Source: Streptomyces sp. SID12488 (lineage in GTDB: Bacteria > Actinomycetota > Actinomycetes > Streptomycetales > Streptomycetaceae). From it: a DNA stretch of 64,000 nucleotides. Every line of letters starts with the position of its first letter. The stretch's first letter is position 1. Of the stretch, positions 25,829-35,100 are shown in pieces. Location of the stretch: positions 52,116 through 116,115 of the forward strand of contig NZ_JAAGLT010000031.1 of the NCBI RefSeq assembly GCF_010548275.1, given 5' to 3'. Made by a program: the position numbers and the translations under genes. Below the pieces are notes generated by a model. That model had not been told where the DNA came from and made no database searches. It saw nothing but the letters and a program-made list of their open reading frames with translations.

Positions 25829-26179
25829 TCAGCCGTAGCCGAGCGCGTGCAGCCGCTCGTCGTCGATCCCGAAATGGTGAGCGATCTCATGTACGACGGT
25901 CACCTCGGTCTCCGCGACCACGTCGTCCCGTGTCTCGCACATCCGCAGGGTCGGCCCCCGGTAGATCGTGATCCGGTCGGGCAGCACCCCCGCGTACCAC
26001 TCCCCGCGATCGGTCAGCGGCGTCCCCTCGTAGAGCCCGAGCAGCTCGGGATCGTCCGCCGGGGGCTCGTCCTCGACGAACACCGCGACGTTGTCCATCA
26101 GCCTCGTCAGCTCCGGCGGAATCCGGTCGAGGGACTCGGCGACCAGTTCCTCGAACTCCTCGCGCGTCATCTCCAGCAC
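25829..26179 (-). CDS. Minimal zincin-like metallopeptidase family protein
   Basis: A 116-residue protein. It matches the small metallopeptidase family (DUF1025-like) with the zinc signature HEIAHHFGIDDERLHALG, where the HExxH is followed six residues later by an acidic residue and a second His. The N-terminal half (MTREEFEELVAESLDRIPPEL) is helical. It occurs widely in actinobacteria, but the substrate is unknown. Start at ATG 26179 is followed by a second Met two codons later, so exact start is uncertain by three residues. Confidence 0.88.
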   Translation of the reverse strand: MLEMTREEFEELVAESLDRIPPELTRLMDNVAVFVEDEPPADDPELLGLYEGTPLTDRGEWYAGVLPDRITIYRGPTLRMCETRDDVVAETEVTVVHEIAHHFGIDDERLHALGYG

Positions 26180-26294
26180 ACGCCCATTGTCCGGTACGAG
26201 CCGCCCGAACGGGGGTCACGGACCCGCGCTCTGCGGAAAGCCGTGCTCTGTGTCACCCCGCTTAGCCGCGTCCCGCTTTGGGCATACGGGACCA

Positions 26295-27932
26295 ATGGCA
26301 CGCGTACCCGCCAACACCCCGCGCCCCAAAAGCCCCCGCACCACCCCCGGCCGCCTCAACCGCCCCCTGACCGCCCTCACCGGCCCCTACCGCGCCCGCC
26401 GCGCGCATCCGGCCGCCGAGCTGGTTCATCAGCCGCATCCCTGGACGCGCGCCCTGGGCCTGGTCGCGGTGGTCCTTCTGGGTGCCTGGCTGGGCCTGCT
26501 GATCGTCGGCAACGTACGCGCGCCGGTCGGCCCGATGAACACCACGATGACCCTGCGCCCGTCCCTCACCGGCGGCACGAAGATCAACGTCTCCCCGCTG
26601 GGCGCCCTGGAGCTGAACAGCCACACCGCGCCGGTCCGCCTCGACGTGAACGTCGACCAGCTCGACCCGGACCGCTCCCAGGCCCTCGTCGACCACCCCG
26701 AACGCCTCTCCGGCCTCCAGGACGAGGTCGCCGAGGACGTCGGGCACGGCACCCTCGACCTGGCCGTCCGCTCCTGCGTGGCCGTCGTGTCCGGGGCCAC
26801 CGCCCTCGGCCTCGCGGTCTACCGCCGCCCCCGCCGGGCCCTCGCTGCCGGTGGCCTCGCCCTCACCCTCCTGATGGCGTCGGGAGCGACGGCGTACGCG
26901 ACCTGGAAACCCGAGTCGGTCCTGGAGCCGAAGTTCTCCGGGCTGCTGTCCTCGGCCCCCTCGGTGGTCGGCAACGCGCGCAGCATCGTCACCGAGTTCG
27001 ACGTCTACCAGAAGGAGTTGGCGCGTCTGGTGACCAACGTGACGAAGCTGTACGACGTCACGTCCACGCTCCCGACCTACCAGCCCGACCCGGCCACGAT
27101 CCGTGTCCTGCACGTCTCGGACATCCATCTCAACCCGGTCAGCTGGAAGATCATCGCGTCGCTGGTGGAGCAGTACGACATCAACGTGATCGTCGACACG
27201 GGCGACACCATGGACCACGGCACGGCGGCCGAGAACGGCTTCCTGGACCCGATCAGGGACCTCGGGGCCCCGTACGTCTGGGTGCGCGGCAACCATGACT
27301 CACAGCTCACCCAGCGCTATCTGCAGCGCATGAAGAACGTGCACGTCCTGGACGACGGTCAGTCGGTCACCGTCGGGGGACTGCGCTTCGCGGGCATCGG
27401 CGACCCCGCGTTCACCCCGGACCGCGCGGCGGGCGAGCAGGACGGCGGCCGGGACCAGGAACTGGCGGGCGACCGGCTGGCCTCGGCCATCCGCGACCAG
27501 CGGACGCTGGGCACCCCGGTCGACATCGCGATGGTCCACGAGCCGAGCGCCGCCCGCCGGACGGACGGTGTGGTCCCGCTCGTCCTGGCCGGGCACCTCC
27601 ACCACGCGGAGATGGAGGTGATGAAGCAGGGCACCCGGCTGCGCATCGAGGGCTCGACGGGCGGCAGCGGACTGCGCGCACTGGAGAAGCGGAACCCGGA
27701 CCAGATCGAGGCGTCCGTCCTCTACCTGGACCGCGACACGCATCGCCTGCAGGCCTGGGACGAGATCAAACTGGGCGGCCTCGGACTGACCACCGCGGAG
27801 GTGAGCCGCCATCTGCCGAAGGAGAACCAGCCGGGCGCCACGCCGGTTCCCTCACCGCCGACTTCGGCCCCGACTTCACCCTCGTCCTCGGCCCCGACTT
27901 CACCCTCCCCGTCCCCCGTTCGGAGCCCGTAA
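26295..27932 (+). CDS. Membrane metallophosphoesterase
   Basis: A 545-residue protein. Start chosen at ATG 26295, as the frame upstream shows no protein character. Two or three N-terminal membrane helices (residues about 60 to 80, WTRALGLVAVVLLGAWLGLL; and near 165 to 200) are followed by a phosphoesterase domain with VSDIHLN (D-x-H), TGDTMD, RGNHDS and GHLHHA metal-binding motifs. It should hydrolyse phosphate esters using two metals, probably outside the membrane. A Pro/Ser/Thr tail follows (PSPPTSAPTSPSS). The substrate is unknown. Confidence 0.88.
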   Translation: MARVPANTPRPKSPRTTPGRLNRPLTALTGPYRARRAHPAAELVHQPHPWTRALGLVAVVLLGAWLGLLIVGNVRAPVGPMNTTMTLRPSLTGGTKINVSPLGALELNSHTAPVRLDVNVDQLDPDRSQALVDHPERLSGLQDEVAEDVGHGTLDLAVRSCVAVVSGATALGLAVYRRPRRALAAGGLALTLLMASGATAYATWKPESVLEPKFSGLLSSAPSVVGNARSIVTEFDVYQKELARLVTNVTKLYDVTSTLPTYQPDPATIRVLHVSDIHLNPVSWKIIASLVEQYDINVIVDTGDTMDHGTAAENGFLDPIRDLGAPYVWVRGNHDSQLTQRYLQRMKNVHVLDDGQSVTVGGLRFAGIGDPAFTPDRAAGEQDGGRDQELAGDRLASAIRDQRTLGTPVDIAMVHEPSAARRTDGVVPLVLAGHLHHAEMEVMKQGTRLRIEGSTGGSGLRALEKRNPDQIEASVLYLDRDTHRLQAWDEIKLGGLGLTTAEVSRHLPKENQPGATPVPSPPTSAPTSPSSSAPTSPSPSPVRSP

Positions 27933-27981
27933 ACCGTTTTGGCGAACCTCCCCGGCATCACCTATGCTTCTCACGTCCTAA

Positions 27982-28054
27982 GCCCCCATCGTCTAGCGGC
28001 CCAGGACGCTGCCCTTTCAAGGCGGTAGCACGGGTTCGAATCCCGTTGGGGGCA
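27982..28054 (+). tRNA. tRNA-Glu (anticodon UUC)
   Basis: A 73-nt cloverleaf with acceptor GCCCCCA/TGGGGGC, anticodon loop CTTTCAA (anticodon UUC) and T-loop TTCGAAT. It stands alone, with CCA not encoded. Confidence 0.95.
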
Positions 28055-28150
28055 CACGTAAGTACGGTTGGCGGCATCCCGCATCAGGGGTGGCCGCCAT
28101 TTCGTGCGTTACGGGGTGTTGCGGGCGCTCCGGACGCTACGACCGGAAGG

Positions 28151-28429
28151 TCAGGCGGGCGGCTCGTCGGGGACGGGTTGCTCAGGGTGCTCACTGCCGG
28201 AGTGCGGTGCGCCCCGCTTGCCCGTGCCGGCTTCGTCCGTGTCGGGGACATCCGGGTCGGGCCGCTCGTCCGCCTCGGTGGCCGCCGGGTCGTCGTCCAC
28301 CTCCCAGGGGTCGTCGTCGGCGCCCGTCTGCTGGTCGGGCATGTCCCTCGGGACGGGGTTCGGCCGGGAGTCCTGCTCCTGCCCCCCGTCTCCGTCGCCC
28401 TCGGGAGTGTTGGTGCGGTAGTCGCTCAC
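28151..28429 (-). CDS. Hypothetical acidic protein (92 aa)
   Basis: A 92-residue, very hydrophilic and acidic protein with many Asp, Glu, Pro and Gly residues (DDDPWEVDDDPAATEADERPDPD). It has no hydrophobic core, so it is likely disordered. It lies downstream of the tRNA-Glu in the opposite direction. Codon use follows the neighbours, but the low complexity makes this a less certain gene. Confidence 0.5.
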   Translation of the reverse strand: MSDYRTNTPEGDGDGGQEQDSRPNPVPRDMPDQQTGADDDPWEVDDDPAATEADERPDPDVPDTDEAGTGKRGAPHSGSEHPEQPVPDEPPA

Positions 28430-28553
28430 AGCGCTGCCCCTTCGTCGACGGGCCCCGGTCGCACAGTCGAGTACCCAGGCGGGTGCCCGCTACTACTCCG
28501 GACCGCTCCGGCATGCGCCGAACCGGGGGCGCATGGGGGTGACGCCCAGGGCG

Positions 28554-28925
28554 TCACTGGTCGTCTTCGGAAGTCCTCGCGTGCGGAGCCGTCGACTGCA
28601 GCTCGCGCCGGCCTTCGGTGTGCGCGTCATCGTGCCGCGAGAGGAGGGACAACAACTCCGCCACGCTCAGCCCCTCGTCGGCGGGGTGCCGCAGGACGGT
28701 CCCGTCCTCGATCTGGTAAGCGTTGGAGCGTCCCTGACGGGTGTGGGTGAGATAACCGGCCGTCTCCAGATCCGCGACGATCTTCTGAACCGCCCGCTCG
28801 GTGAGCCGGCACCGCGCGGCGATGTCACGGATGCGGATGGTGGGATTCTCCGCGATCGCAGCCAGTACACGGGAGTGATTGGTGAGAAACGTCCAACCAG
28901 TATGTGACTCGGGTACTTCAGACAT
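28554..28925 (-). CDS. Winged-helix (MarR-type) transcriptional regulator
   Basis: A 123-residue protein from ATG 28925. A helix-turn-helix occupies residues about 15 to 75 with NHSRVLAAIAENPTIRIRDIAARC then LTERAVQKIVADLETAGYLTHTRQG, as in small winged-helix regulators that lack a ligand domain. The C-terminus is acidic and short. It reads away from the divergent STAS-ANTAR gene, whose start is 133 bp away, so it may control both. An alternative start nine codons upstream is possible. Confidence 0.78.
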   Translation of the reverse strand: MSEVPESHTGWTFLTNHSRVLAAIAENPTIRIRDIAARCRLTERAVQKIVADLETAGYLTHTRQGRSNAYQIEDGTVLRHPADEGLSVAELLSLLSRHDDAHTEGRRELQSTAPHARTSEDDQ

Positions 28926-29058
28926 GATGACAGGATAGGCCGTTTGATTCACGTATTCAAAAGGCTGAACTTGGTTTCATGTATCTCTTGACGTACGAGG
29001 TGTTCTGGACCGACGCTTGAGGAGCCACGTACTGCCCGATGCCTACGGAGTGGCCGTG

Positions 29059-29838
29059 ATGTCGGAACGTGCAGTTACCACGCAGCTCGGCGTGGCGGAC
29101 GAGGTCCGCCTGGCACCCCTGCTCGGGATCGAGACACGCCCCGAGGGCTACGCGACACTCGTCGTGGTGTCGGGGGCGATCGACCTCGTCACAGAGCAGG
29201 CTCTGCACAGCGGTCTGAGCCAGGCCCTTGCCCGTTCGAAGCGCGGCATCGAGCTCGATCTGAGCGGCGTCGACTTCTGCGACTGCTCCGGACTCAACGT
29301 CCTGCTCCGCGTCCGTAAGCGCGCTCTCGACGCGGGCAAGATCATCACCATCAGGTCGTTGGGCGCCACGGTTCTCCGGCTCCTCACGATCACCGGCACA
29401 CTGCCGCTGTTCGCCGGCCCGGACGACACCGACGAACCCGCCGGCGCGAGCGGGGCCGACGAATCCGGCCGGGGCCCGGACACCCGCCCCGGCGTGCCCC
29501 TCTCCCCCGGGGCGGAGATCGCGCCGCTCGGCGAGACGGACCAGGACCTGCGGATCGAGGTGGTTCAGCTGCGGCGGGCCATGCAGACGCGGCCTGTCAT
29601 CGACCTCGCGCGGGGCGTCCTCATGGCCTCCTTCGGGCTGAGCGCCGAGGACGCCTGGAGCGTACTGGTCGCGGTCTCCCAGAACACCAACACCAAGCTG
29701 CACAAGGTGGCCGGCACCCTCATCGACGCCATCACCGGAGACGCGCTCCCCGAGGCGTTCCGACTCCAGATCGCCGAGACGGTCGCCGGTCTCCGGGTCC
29801 TGCCGGAGGACCCGTCGCCCTCTGGCCCCCACCCGTGA
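29059..29838 (+). CDS. STAS-ANTAR fusion protein (anti-sigma antagonist with RNA-binding domain)
   Basis: A 259-residue protein. ATG 29059 has CGGAG 8 bases upstream. Residues about 25 to 110 form a STAS domain, with the switch segment FCDCSGLNVLLRVRK keeping the phosphorylatable Ser. A linker rich in Asp and Gly follows. Residues about 165 to 220 form an ANTAR domain (RPVIDLARGVLMASFGLSAEDAW; NTNTKLHKVAGTLI). STAS domains bind anti-sigma kinases and ANTAR domains bind RNA hairpins to prevent termination, so the fusion could link phospho-signalling to antitermination. The divergent winged-helix gene may be related. Confidence 0.82.
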   Translation: MSERAVTTQLGVADEVRLAPLLGIETRPEGYATLVVVSGAIDLVTEQALHSGLSQALARSKRGIELDLSGVDFCDCSGLNVLLRVRKRALDAGKIITIRSLGATVLRLLTITGTLPLFAGPDDTDEPAGASGADESGRGPDTRPGVPLSPGAEIAPLGETDQDLRIEVVQLRRAMQTRPVIDLARGVLMASFGLSAEDAWSVLVAVSQNTNTKLHKVAGTLIDAITGDALPEAFRLQIAETVAGLRVLPEDPSPSGPHP

Positions 29839-29895
29839 TGACGTTGCGTCGAACCTGACGATGTCGCGTCGAAAGACCCAGCGGACTCGGCGGAC

Positions 29896-30087
29896 TCAGC
29901 CACGATCCCGCTCGTCCGAGCGCACGGCCTTCGCGGCCCGCTCCTGAGCCTCTCCCCTTGCCTTCTTGGCCTCGCCGCGAGCCTGTTCCAGCTTGCCTTC
30001 GAGTTCCTGCTCGTGGTCGCTGGTGGCCTTGCCGGCCATCTCCTTGGCCTTGCCCTTGATCCTGTCGGTACGGCCCTTGTCCACCAT
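29896..30087 (-). CDS. CsbD family stress protein
   Basis: A 63-residue basic helical protein beginning MVDKGRTDRIKGKAKEMAGKA, a near-perfect CsbD-family start. The CCAGGAGGAGCC leader confirms ATG 30087 as start. Typical CsbD proteins are general-stress induced with unknown role. The C-terminus (GEAQERAAKAVRSDER) keeps the amphipathic pattern. Confidence 0.88.
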   Translation of the reverse strand: MVDKGRTDRIKGKAKEMAGKATSDHEQELEGKLEQARGEAKKARGEAQERAAKAVRSDERDRG

Positions 30088-30154
30088 GGCTCCTCCTGGA
30101 TCGGGGTGGGGCGGTACGGGTCCGGGTGACTCGACCACCGAGGCGCCGGCGGTT

Positions 30155-31162
30155 TCAGGCCTCCGGCGTCGCGATCCGCAGCGGTGTGGGCCCCGCGGGC
30201 GCTGCTTCGTCCAGTTCCTGGGTGATCTCCGCCCACCACGACGCGCCGTCCTCGACGCACCGCAGCAACACTCCTTCACGGATGGCCCACGGGCAGATGG
30301 TCAGCGTCTCGATCCCCGTCAGCTTCATCGCCGTGTGCCCCACCACCGCTCCGGCCAAACTCTGCAGGGCCCGAGGCGCGGAGACGCCGGGAAGCATCGA
30401 CCGCTCGGCCGCCGGCAGGGCCGCGAGGCGGGGCAGACAGGCGCGGAGATCTCCCCGGGACAGCTGCCGCGCCACGAACACACCCCGGCGACCGGGCGGG
30501 GCACCGCAGAGCCGGGCCAGCTGCTGGAAGGTCCGCGAGGTCGCCACCGCCATGTGGGGCCCCTCCCACCTGAGCCGTGCGGCCACGTCCCGCAGCTGAT
30601 GGCGCACCCTGCGGCGCAGCGCCCTCAGGTCCGCCTCGGACGGCGGGTCCTGGCCGCCGAGGAACTCCCGGGTCAGCCGGCCCGCGCCGAGCGGCAGCGA
30701 CGCCGCGAAGTCGGGCAGCCTGCCCCGCCCGAAGGCCACCTCCAGGGAACCGCCGCCGATGTCGAACAGCACCAGAGCCCCGGCACGCCAGCCCATCCAC
30801 CGCCGGGCCCCGAGAAAGGTGAGCTCGGCCTCGACCTCTCCCGGCAGCGTGCACAGTCGTACGCCGGTCTCGTCGCGCACGGTCCGCAGCACGTCGAGCC
30901 GGTTCGGCGCGGCGCGCACGACAGCCGTCGCGAAGGCCAGCGGCCCACCCGCGCCCCACCGCTGAGCGGTCTCGTCGGCAGCCGCGACCGCCTTCACGAG
31001 CTGCCGCACGGACGCCTCGGGGATCACTCCGCCGGGTTCCACCTTCTCGGCGAGCCGCAGCTTCCACTTCGCCGTGTGTGCCGGCAGGGGAACACCGTTG
31101 TGGGTGTCCGCGACCATCAGCCGAACCGTGTTCGAACCCACGTCCAGCACGCTCATTCGCAT
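30155..31162 (-). CDS. Ppx/GppA exopolyphosphatase-like protein
   Basis: A 335-residue protein beginning at ATG 31162. The N-terminus MSVLDVGSNTVRLMVAD is the phosphate-1 loop of the acetate/sugar kinase-actin fold, and later LVLFDIGGGSLEVAFG is the second loop. It ends near the tRNA-Asp. It should act on polyphosphate or (p)ppGpp. Streptomyces usually encode two such proteins. The gene ends 68 bases upstream of the CsbD start and may share its transcript. Confidence 0.9.
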   Translation of the reverse strand: MRMSVLDVGSNTVRLMVADTHNGVPLPAHTAKWKLRLAEKVEPGGVIPEASVRQLVKAVAAADETAQRWGAGGPLAFATAVVRAAPNRLDVLRTVRDETGVRLCTLPGEVEAELTFLGARRWMGWRAGALVLFDIGGGSLEVAFGRGRLPDFAASLPLGAGRLTREFLGGQDPPSEADLRALRRRVRHQLRDVAARLRWEGPHMAVATSRTFQQLARLCGAPPGRRGVFVARQLSRGDLRACLPRLAALPAAERSMLPGVSAPRALQSLAGAVVGHTAMKLTGIETLTICPWAIREGVLLRCVEDGASWWAEITQELDEAAPAGPTPLRIATPEA

Positions 31163-31427
31163 GCGCCCCGGAGTACCCTGCGCCGCCCGCTCCACTCCCT
31201 CGGATCGACTGCGGGGGTGCTCGCGAACCGGACGGCATGGCCCTCGACCTGCACTGTCGCGTGCGCGGACCATCGCCCATGGTCTGATACGCTTTTCCAG
31301 CGACATCGGCCCGCCAGCCAGCCTCAACCGGTCACTCAGAACCACCAGATCGGCGAAGGCGAGCAGGCGGGAAATCCCGTTGGGAGCACGCGGAACGGTG
31401 TGCGAGACTTACTTCGCACAACAGCAA

Positions 31428-31502
31428 GGTCCTGTGGAGCAGTTTGGAGTGCTCGCCACCCTGTCAAGGTGGAGGCCGCGGGTTCAAATCCCGTCAGGAC
31501 CG
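31428..31502 (+). tRNA. tRNA-Asp (anticodon GUC), copy 1
   Basis: A 75-nt cloverleaf with acceptor GGTCCTG/CAGGACC, anticodon loop CTGTCAA (anticodon GUC) and T-loop TTCAAAT. It is identical to the copy at 36269. It is followed by a parS site and tRNA-Phe. Confidence 0.95.
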
Positions 31503-31514
31503 CTGAGGTTACAT

Positions 31515-31528
31515 GTTTCACGTGAAAC
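31515..31528. promoter_or_regulatory. parS, ParB centromere site
   Basis: GTTTCACGTGAAAC is a perfect 14-bp palindrome and the exact Streptomyces parS consensus. It lies in the 31-bp gap between tRNA-Asp and tRNA-Phe. ParB would bind and spread here to help segregate chromosomes during sporulation. Known Streptomyces parS sites cluster around oriC, which fits the core location of this region. Confidence 0.88.
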
Positions 31529-31533
31529 CTCGT

Positions 31534-31607
31534 GGCTGGGTAGCTCAGTTGGTACGAGCGATCGCCTGAAAAGCGATAGGTCGCCGGTTCGACCCCGGCC
31601 CCAGCCA
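31534..31607 (+). tRNA. tRNA-Phe (anticodon GAA)
   Basis: A 74-nt cloverleaf with acceptor GGCTGGG/CCCAGCC, anticodon loop CTGAAAA (anticodon GAA) and T-arm GCCGG/CCGGC. It is 31 bases after tRNA-Asp and probably in the same transcript. Confidence 0.95.
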
Positions 31608-31613
31608 CAACCC

Positions 31614-31643
31614 GAAGGCCCCGTCCAGTTGGACGGGGCCTTC
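31614..31643 (+). terminator. Terminator after tRNA-Phe
   Basis: GAAGGCCCCGTCC pairs perfectly with GGACGGGGCCTTC over loop AGTT. It follows the tRNA-Asp/Phe transcript. Confidence 0.85.
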
Positions 31644-31737
31644 GTCGTGCCATGCCCACGCTTGGCAGGGCAGGCGGGCGGCGCTACGTTCTGGCAGGTC
31701 GGTGGAGCGTATGAGGCCAGGGGCAGGGGCGGGGACA

Positions 31738-32073
31738 ATGGTTCGGGGCGAGTCAAGAGCGCGGCGGGATCATGACGAGCTGGAGAGGAGCCGTGCCCTG
31801 TTCGGGCTCCTGGCGGTGGTCATCAGCAACGTCGCCATAGCCGCGGTGGCGATCTTCGGCGTGTGGCGTCTGCACGGCGACTCGGCAGTGACTGTCGGTA
31901 TCCTGACCTCGGCTTTCACGGCCGTCAGCACGTTGACGACCGCCTATCTGAGCATCAAGGCGGTCTCCAACACCGCGAGGTCGATCGCCCTGGGCGACAC
32001 CAGCGGACGTGGGACGCCCCAGCCGGCCCCGACGGCTCCGGTACCGGCGCCGTCCACCCCGTCCGACGACTGA
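31738..32073 (+). CDS. Small two-helix membrane protein
   Basis: A 111-residue protein from ATG 31738 (an in-frame ATG at 31711 is possible). Two membrane helices, residues about 22 to 42 (LLAVVISNVAIAAVAIFGVW) and about 50 to 75 (VTVGILTSAFTAVSTLTTAYL), are followed by a Pro/Thr-rich tail. It lies 85 bp before hrpA. Function is unknown; small membrane proteins like this are common in streptomycetes. Confidence 0.7.
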   Translation: MVRGESRARRDHDELERSRALFGLLAVVISNVAIAAVAIFGVWRLHGDSAVTVGILTSAFTAVSTLTTAYLSIKAVSNTARSIALGDTSGRGTPQPAPTAPVPAPSTPSDD

Positions 32074-32157
32074 GGACAAGGCCGCCCGGGCCGAAGCCGG
32101 GCCCGGTGACAAAAGGGTTCGCCAGTAATTTGGCCGAGGTGAGATCCTGGACCGCGT

Positions 32158-35100
32158 ATGTCTACGCACCCCGCCTCCGCCCCCGGCGCTCCCGCTCTCG
32201 GTGACCTCGCCCCCCGCCTGACCGAGCTGTCCCTGCGCGACGCGCACCGGCTCGGGCGCAGGCTCGAAGGTGCGCGCAGGATCCGCAAGCCCGAAGCCCG
32301 TTCCGCCGTCATCGCCGAGATCGAGGCGGAGGTCGCGAAGGCCGAGCTGCGGATGGCCGAGCGCCGCAGCCGCGTACCGGCCGTCAGCTATCCCGAGCAG
32401 CTTCCCGTCAGTCAGAAGAAGGACGAGATCGCCGCCGCCATCCGCGATCACCAGGTCGTCATCGTCGCTGGTGAGACCGGGTCCGGGAAGACCACCCAGA
32501 TCCCCAAGATCTGCGTCGAACTCGGCCGGGGCGTCCGCGGCATGATCGGGCACACCCAGCCCCGTCGTATCGCCGCCCGTACCGTCGCCGAGCGGATCGC
32601 GGACGAGCTGGACACGCCTCTCGGTGAGGCCGTCGGCTGGAAGGTGCGGTTCACCGACCAGGTGAACCAGGACGCGACGGTCATCAAGCTGATGACGGAC
32701 GGCATCCTGCTCGCCGAGATCCAGACCGACCGCGAGCTGCGCGCCTACGACACGATCATCATCGACGAGGCCCACGAGCGGTCCCTCAACATCGACTTCC
32801 TGCTCGGGTACCTGGCGCAACTGCTGCCCCAGCGGCCGGACCTCAAGGTCGTCATCACCTCGGCGACCATCGACCCCGAGCGCTTCTCCCGGCACTTCGG
32901 CGACGCGCCCATCGTGGAGGTCTCCGGCCGTACGTACCCCGTCGAGGTCCGCTACCGGCCGCTCCTCGAAGAGGACAGCGAGGACTCCGACCGCGACCAG
33001 ATCACCGCGATCTGCGACGCCGTCGAGGAGCTCCAGAGCGAGGGCAAGGGCGACATCCTCGTCTTCCTCTCCGGCGAGCGCGAGATCCGCGACACGGCGG
33101 ACGCGATCACCAAGAGGAACTACCGGTTCACCGAGGTCCTGCCGCTCTACGCCCGCCTCTCGCACGCCGAGCAGCACCGCGTCTTCCAGCAGCACACGGG
33201 GCGCAGGATCGTTCTGGCGACCAACGTCGCCGAGACCTCGCTCACCGTGCCGGGCATCAAGTACGTCATCGACCCCGGGTTCGCCCGTATCTCCCGCTAC
33301 AGCCATCGCACCAAGGTCCAGCGGCTGCCCATCGAGGCGATCTCCCAGGCCAGCGCCAACCAGCGCAAGGGCCGCTGCGGCCGTACGTCGGACGGCATCT
33401 GCATCCGGCTCTACAGCGAGGACGACTTCGAGTCCCGGGTTGAGTTCACGGACGCCGAGATCCTGCGGACGAACCTCGCCTCCGTCATCCTCCAGATGAC
33501 CGCGGCCGGGCTGGGCGAGATCGAGAAGTTCCCCTTCATCGACCCGCCGGACCACCGCAACATCCGCGACGGCGTCCAGCTCCTCCAGGAGCTCAACGCG
33601 CTCGACCCCACCGAGAAGGACCCCCGCAAACGGCTCACGGACACCGGCCGCAAGCTCGCCCAGCTGCCCGTCGACCCCCGGCTGGCCCGGATGGTCCTGG
33701 AGGCCGACAAGAACGGCTGTGTCCGCGAGGTCATGGTGATCGCCGCCGCGCTCTCCATCCAGGACCCGCGCGAACGCCCCGTCGAGAAACAGGCGCAGGC
33801 CGACCAGCAGCACGCCCGCTTCAAGGACGAGACGTCCGACTTCCTCGCCCTGCTCAACCTCTGGCGGTACGTGCGTGAGCAGCAGAAGGAACGGGGCTCG
33901 TCCTCGTTCCGGCGGATGTGCAAGCAGGAGTACCTGAACTTCCTGCGCATCCGCGAGTGGCAGGACATCTACACCCAACTCCGTACCGTGGCCCGCCAGA
34001 TGGGCATCCACCCCAACGAGGACGACGCGCCGGAGCAGAGCGTCCACGTCTCCCTCCTGGCCGGTCTCCTCTCCCACATCGGGATGAAGGACGTACCGAA
34101 GACCACGACGTCGGGAACCGGCGCGTCCACATCGACCGGTGACAGCGCGCGGAACACCTCCGGCAAGAACGAGTACGTCGGTGCCCGCAACGCCAAGTTC
34201 GCGATCTTCCCCGGCTCCGCCCTCTTCAAGAAGCCCCCGCGCTTCGTGATGTCGGCGGAGCTTGTGGAGACCTCGCGGCTGTGGGCCCGCGTCAACGCGC
34301 GCATCGAACCCGAGTGGGTCGAGCCCCTCGCCGAGCACCTCCTCAAGCGCACGTACAGCGAGCCGCACTGGGAGAAGGACCAGGCCGCGGTGATGGCGTA
34401 CGAGAAGGTGACGCTGTACGGCGTACCGATCGTCGCCCAGCGGAAGGTGAACTACGGGCGCATCGACCCGGAGGCGTCCCGCGAGCTGTTCATCCGGAAC
34501 GCGCTGGTCGAGGGCGACTGGCGCACCCACCACAAGTTCTTCGCCGACAACCGCCGACTCCTCACCGAGGTCGAGGAGTTGGAGCACCGGGCCCGCCGCC
34601 GGGACATCCTCGTCGACGACGAGACCCTGTTCGACTTCTACGACGAGCGCGTCCCCGAACACGTGGTCTCCGGGGCCCACTTCGACTCCTGGTGGAAGCA
34701 GAAGAAGACCGAGGAGCCCGAACTCCTCGACTTCGAGCGGGCGATGCTCATCAACGAGCGCGCCGGGGACGTCAGCAAGGACGACTATCCGGACGCCTGG
34801 CACCAGGGACCGCTCAAGTTCCGGGTGACGTACCAGTTCGAGCCGGGCGCGGACGCCGACGGTGTGACCGTCCACATCCCGCTCCAGGTGCTGAACCAGG
34901 TCACGGACGAGAACTTCGACTGGCAGATCCCGGGCCTGCGCGAGGAGTTGGTGACAGAGCTCATCCGCTCCCTGCCCAAGCCGATCCGCCGCAACTACGT
35001 CCCGGCGCCCAACTTCGCCCAGCGGTTCCTGGCCACCGCAACACCCCTCCAGGAGCCACTGACCGTCACCATGGCCCGCGAGTTGAGGCGCATGGTCGGA

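Noticed and set aside
28068..28750. Several rightward frames after tRNA-Glu
   Set aside because: Arg/Pro-rich shadows of leftward genes, without start signals.
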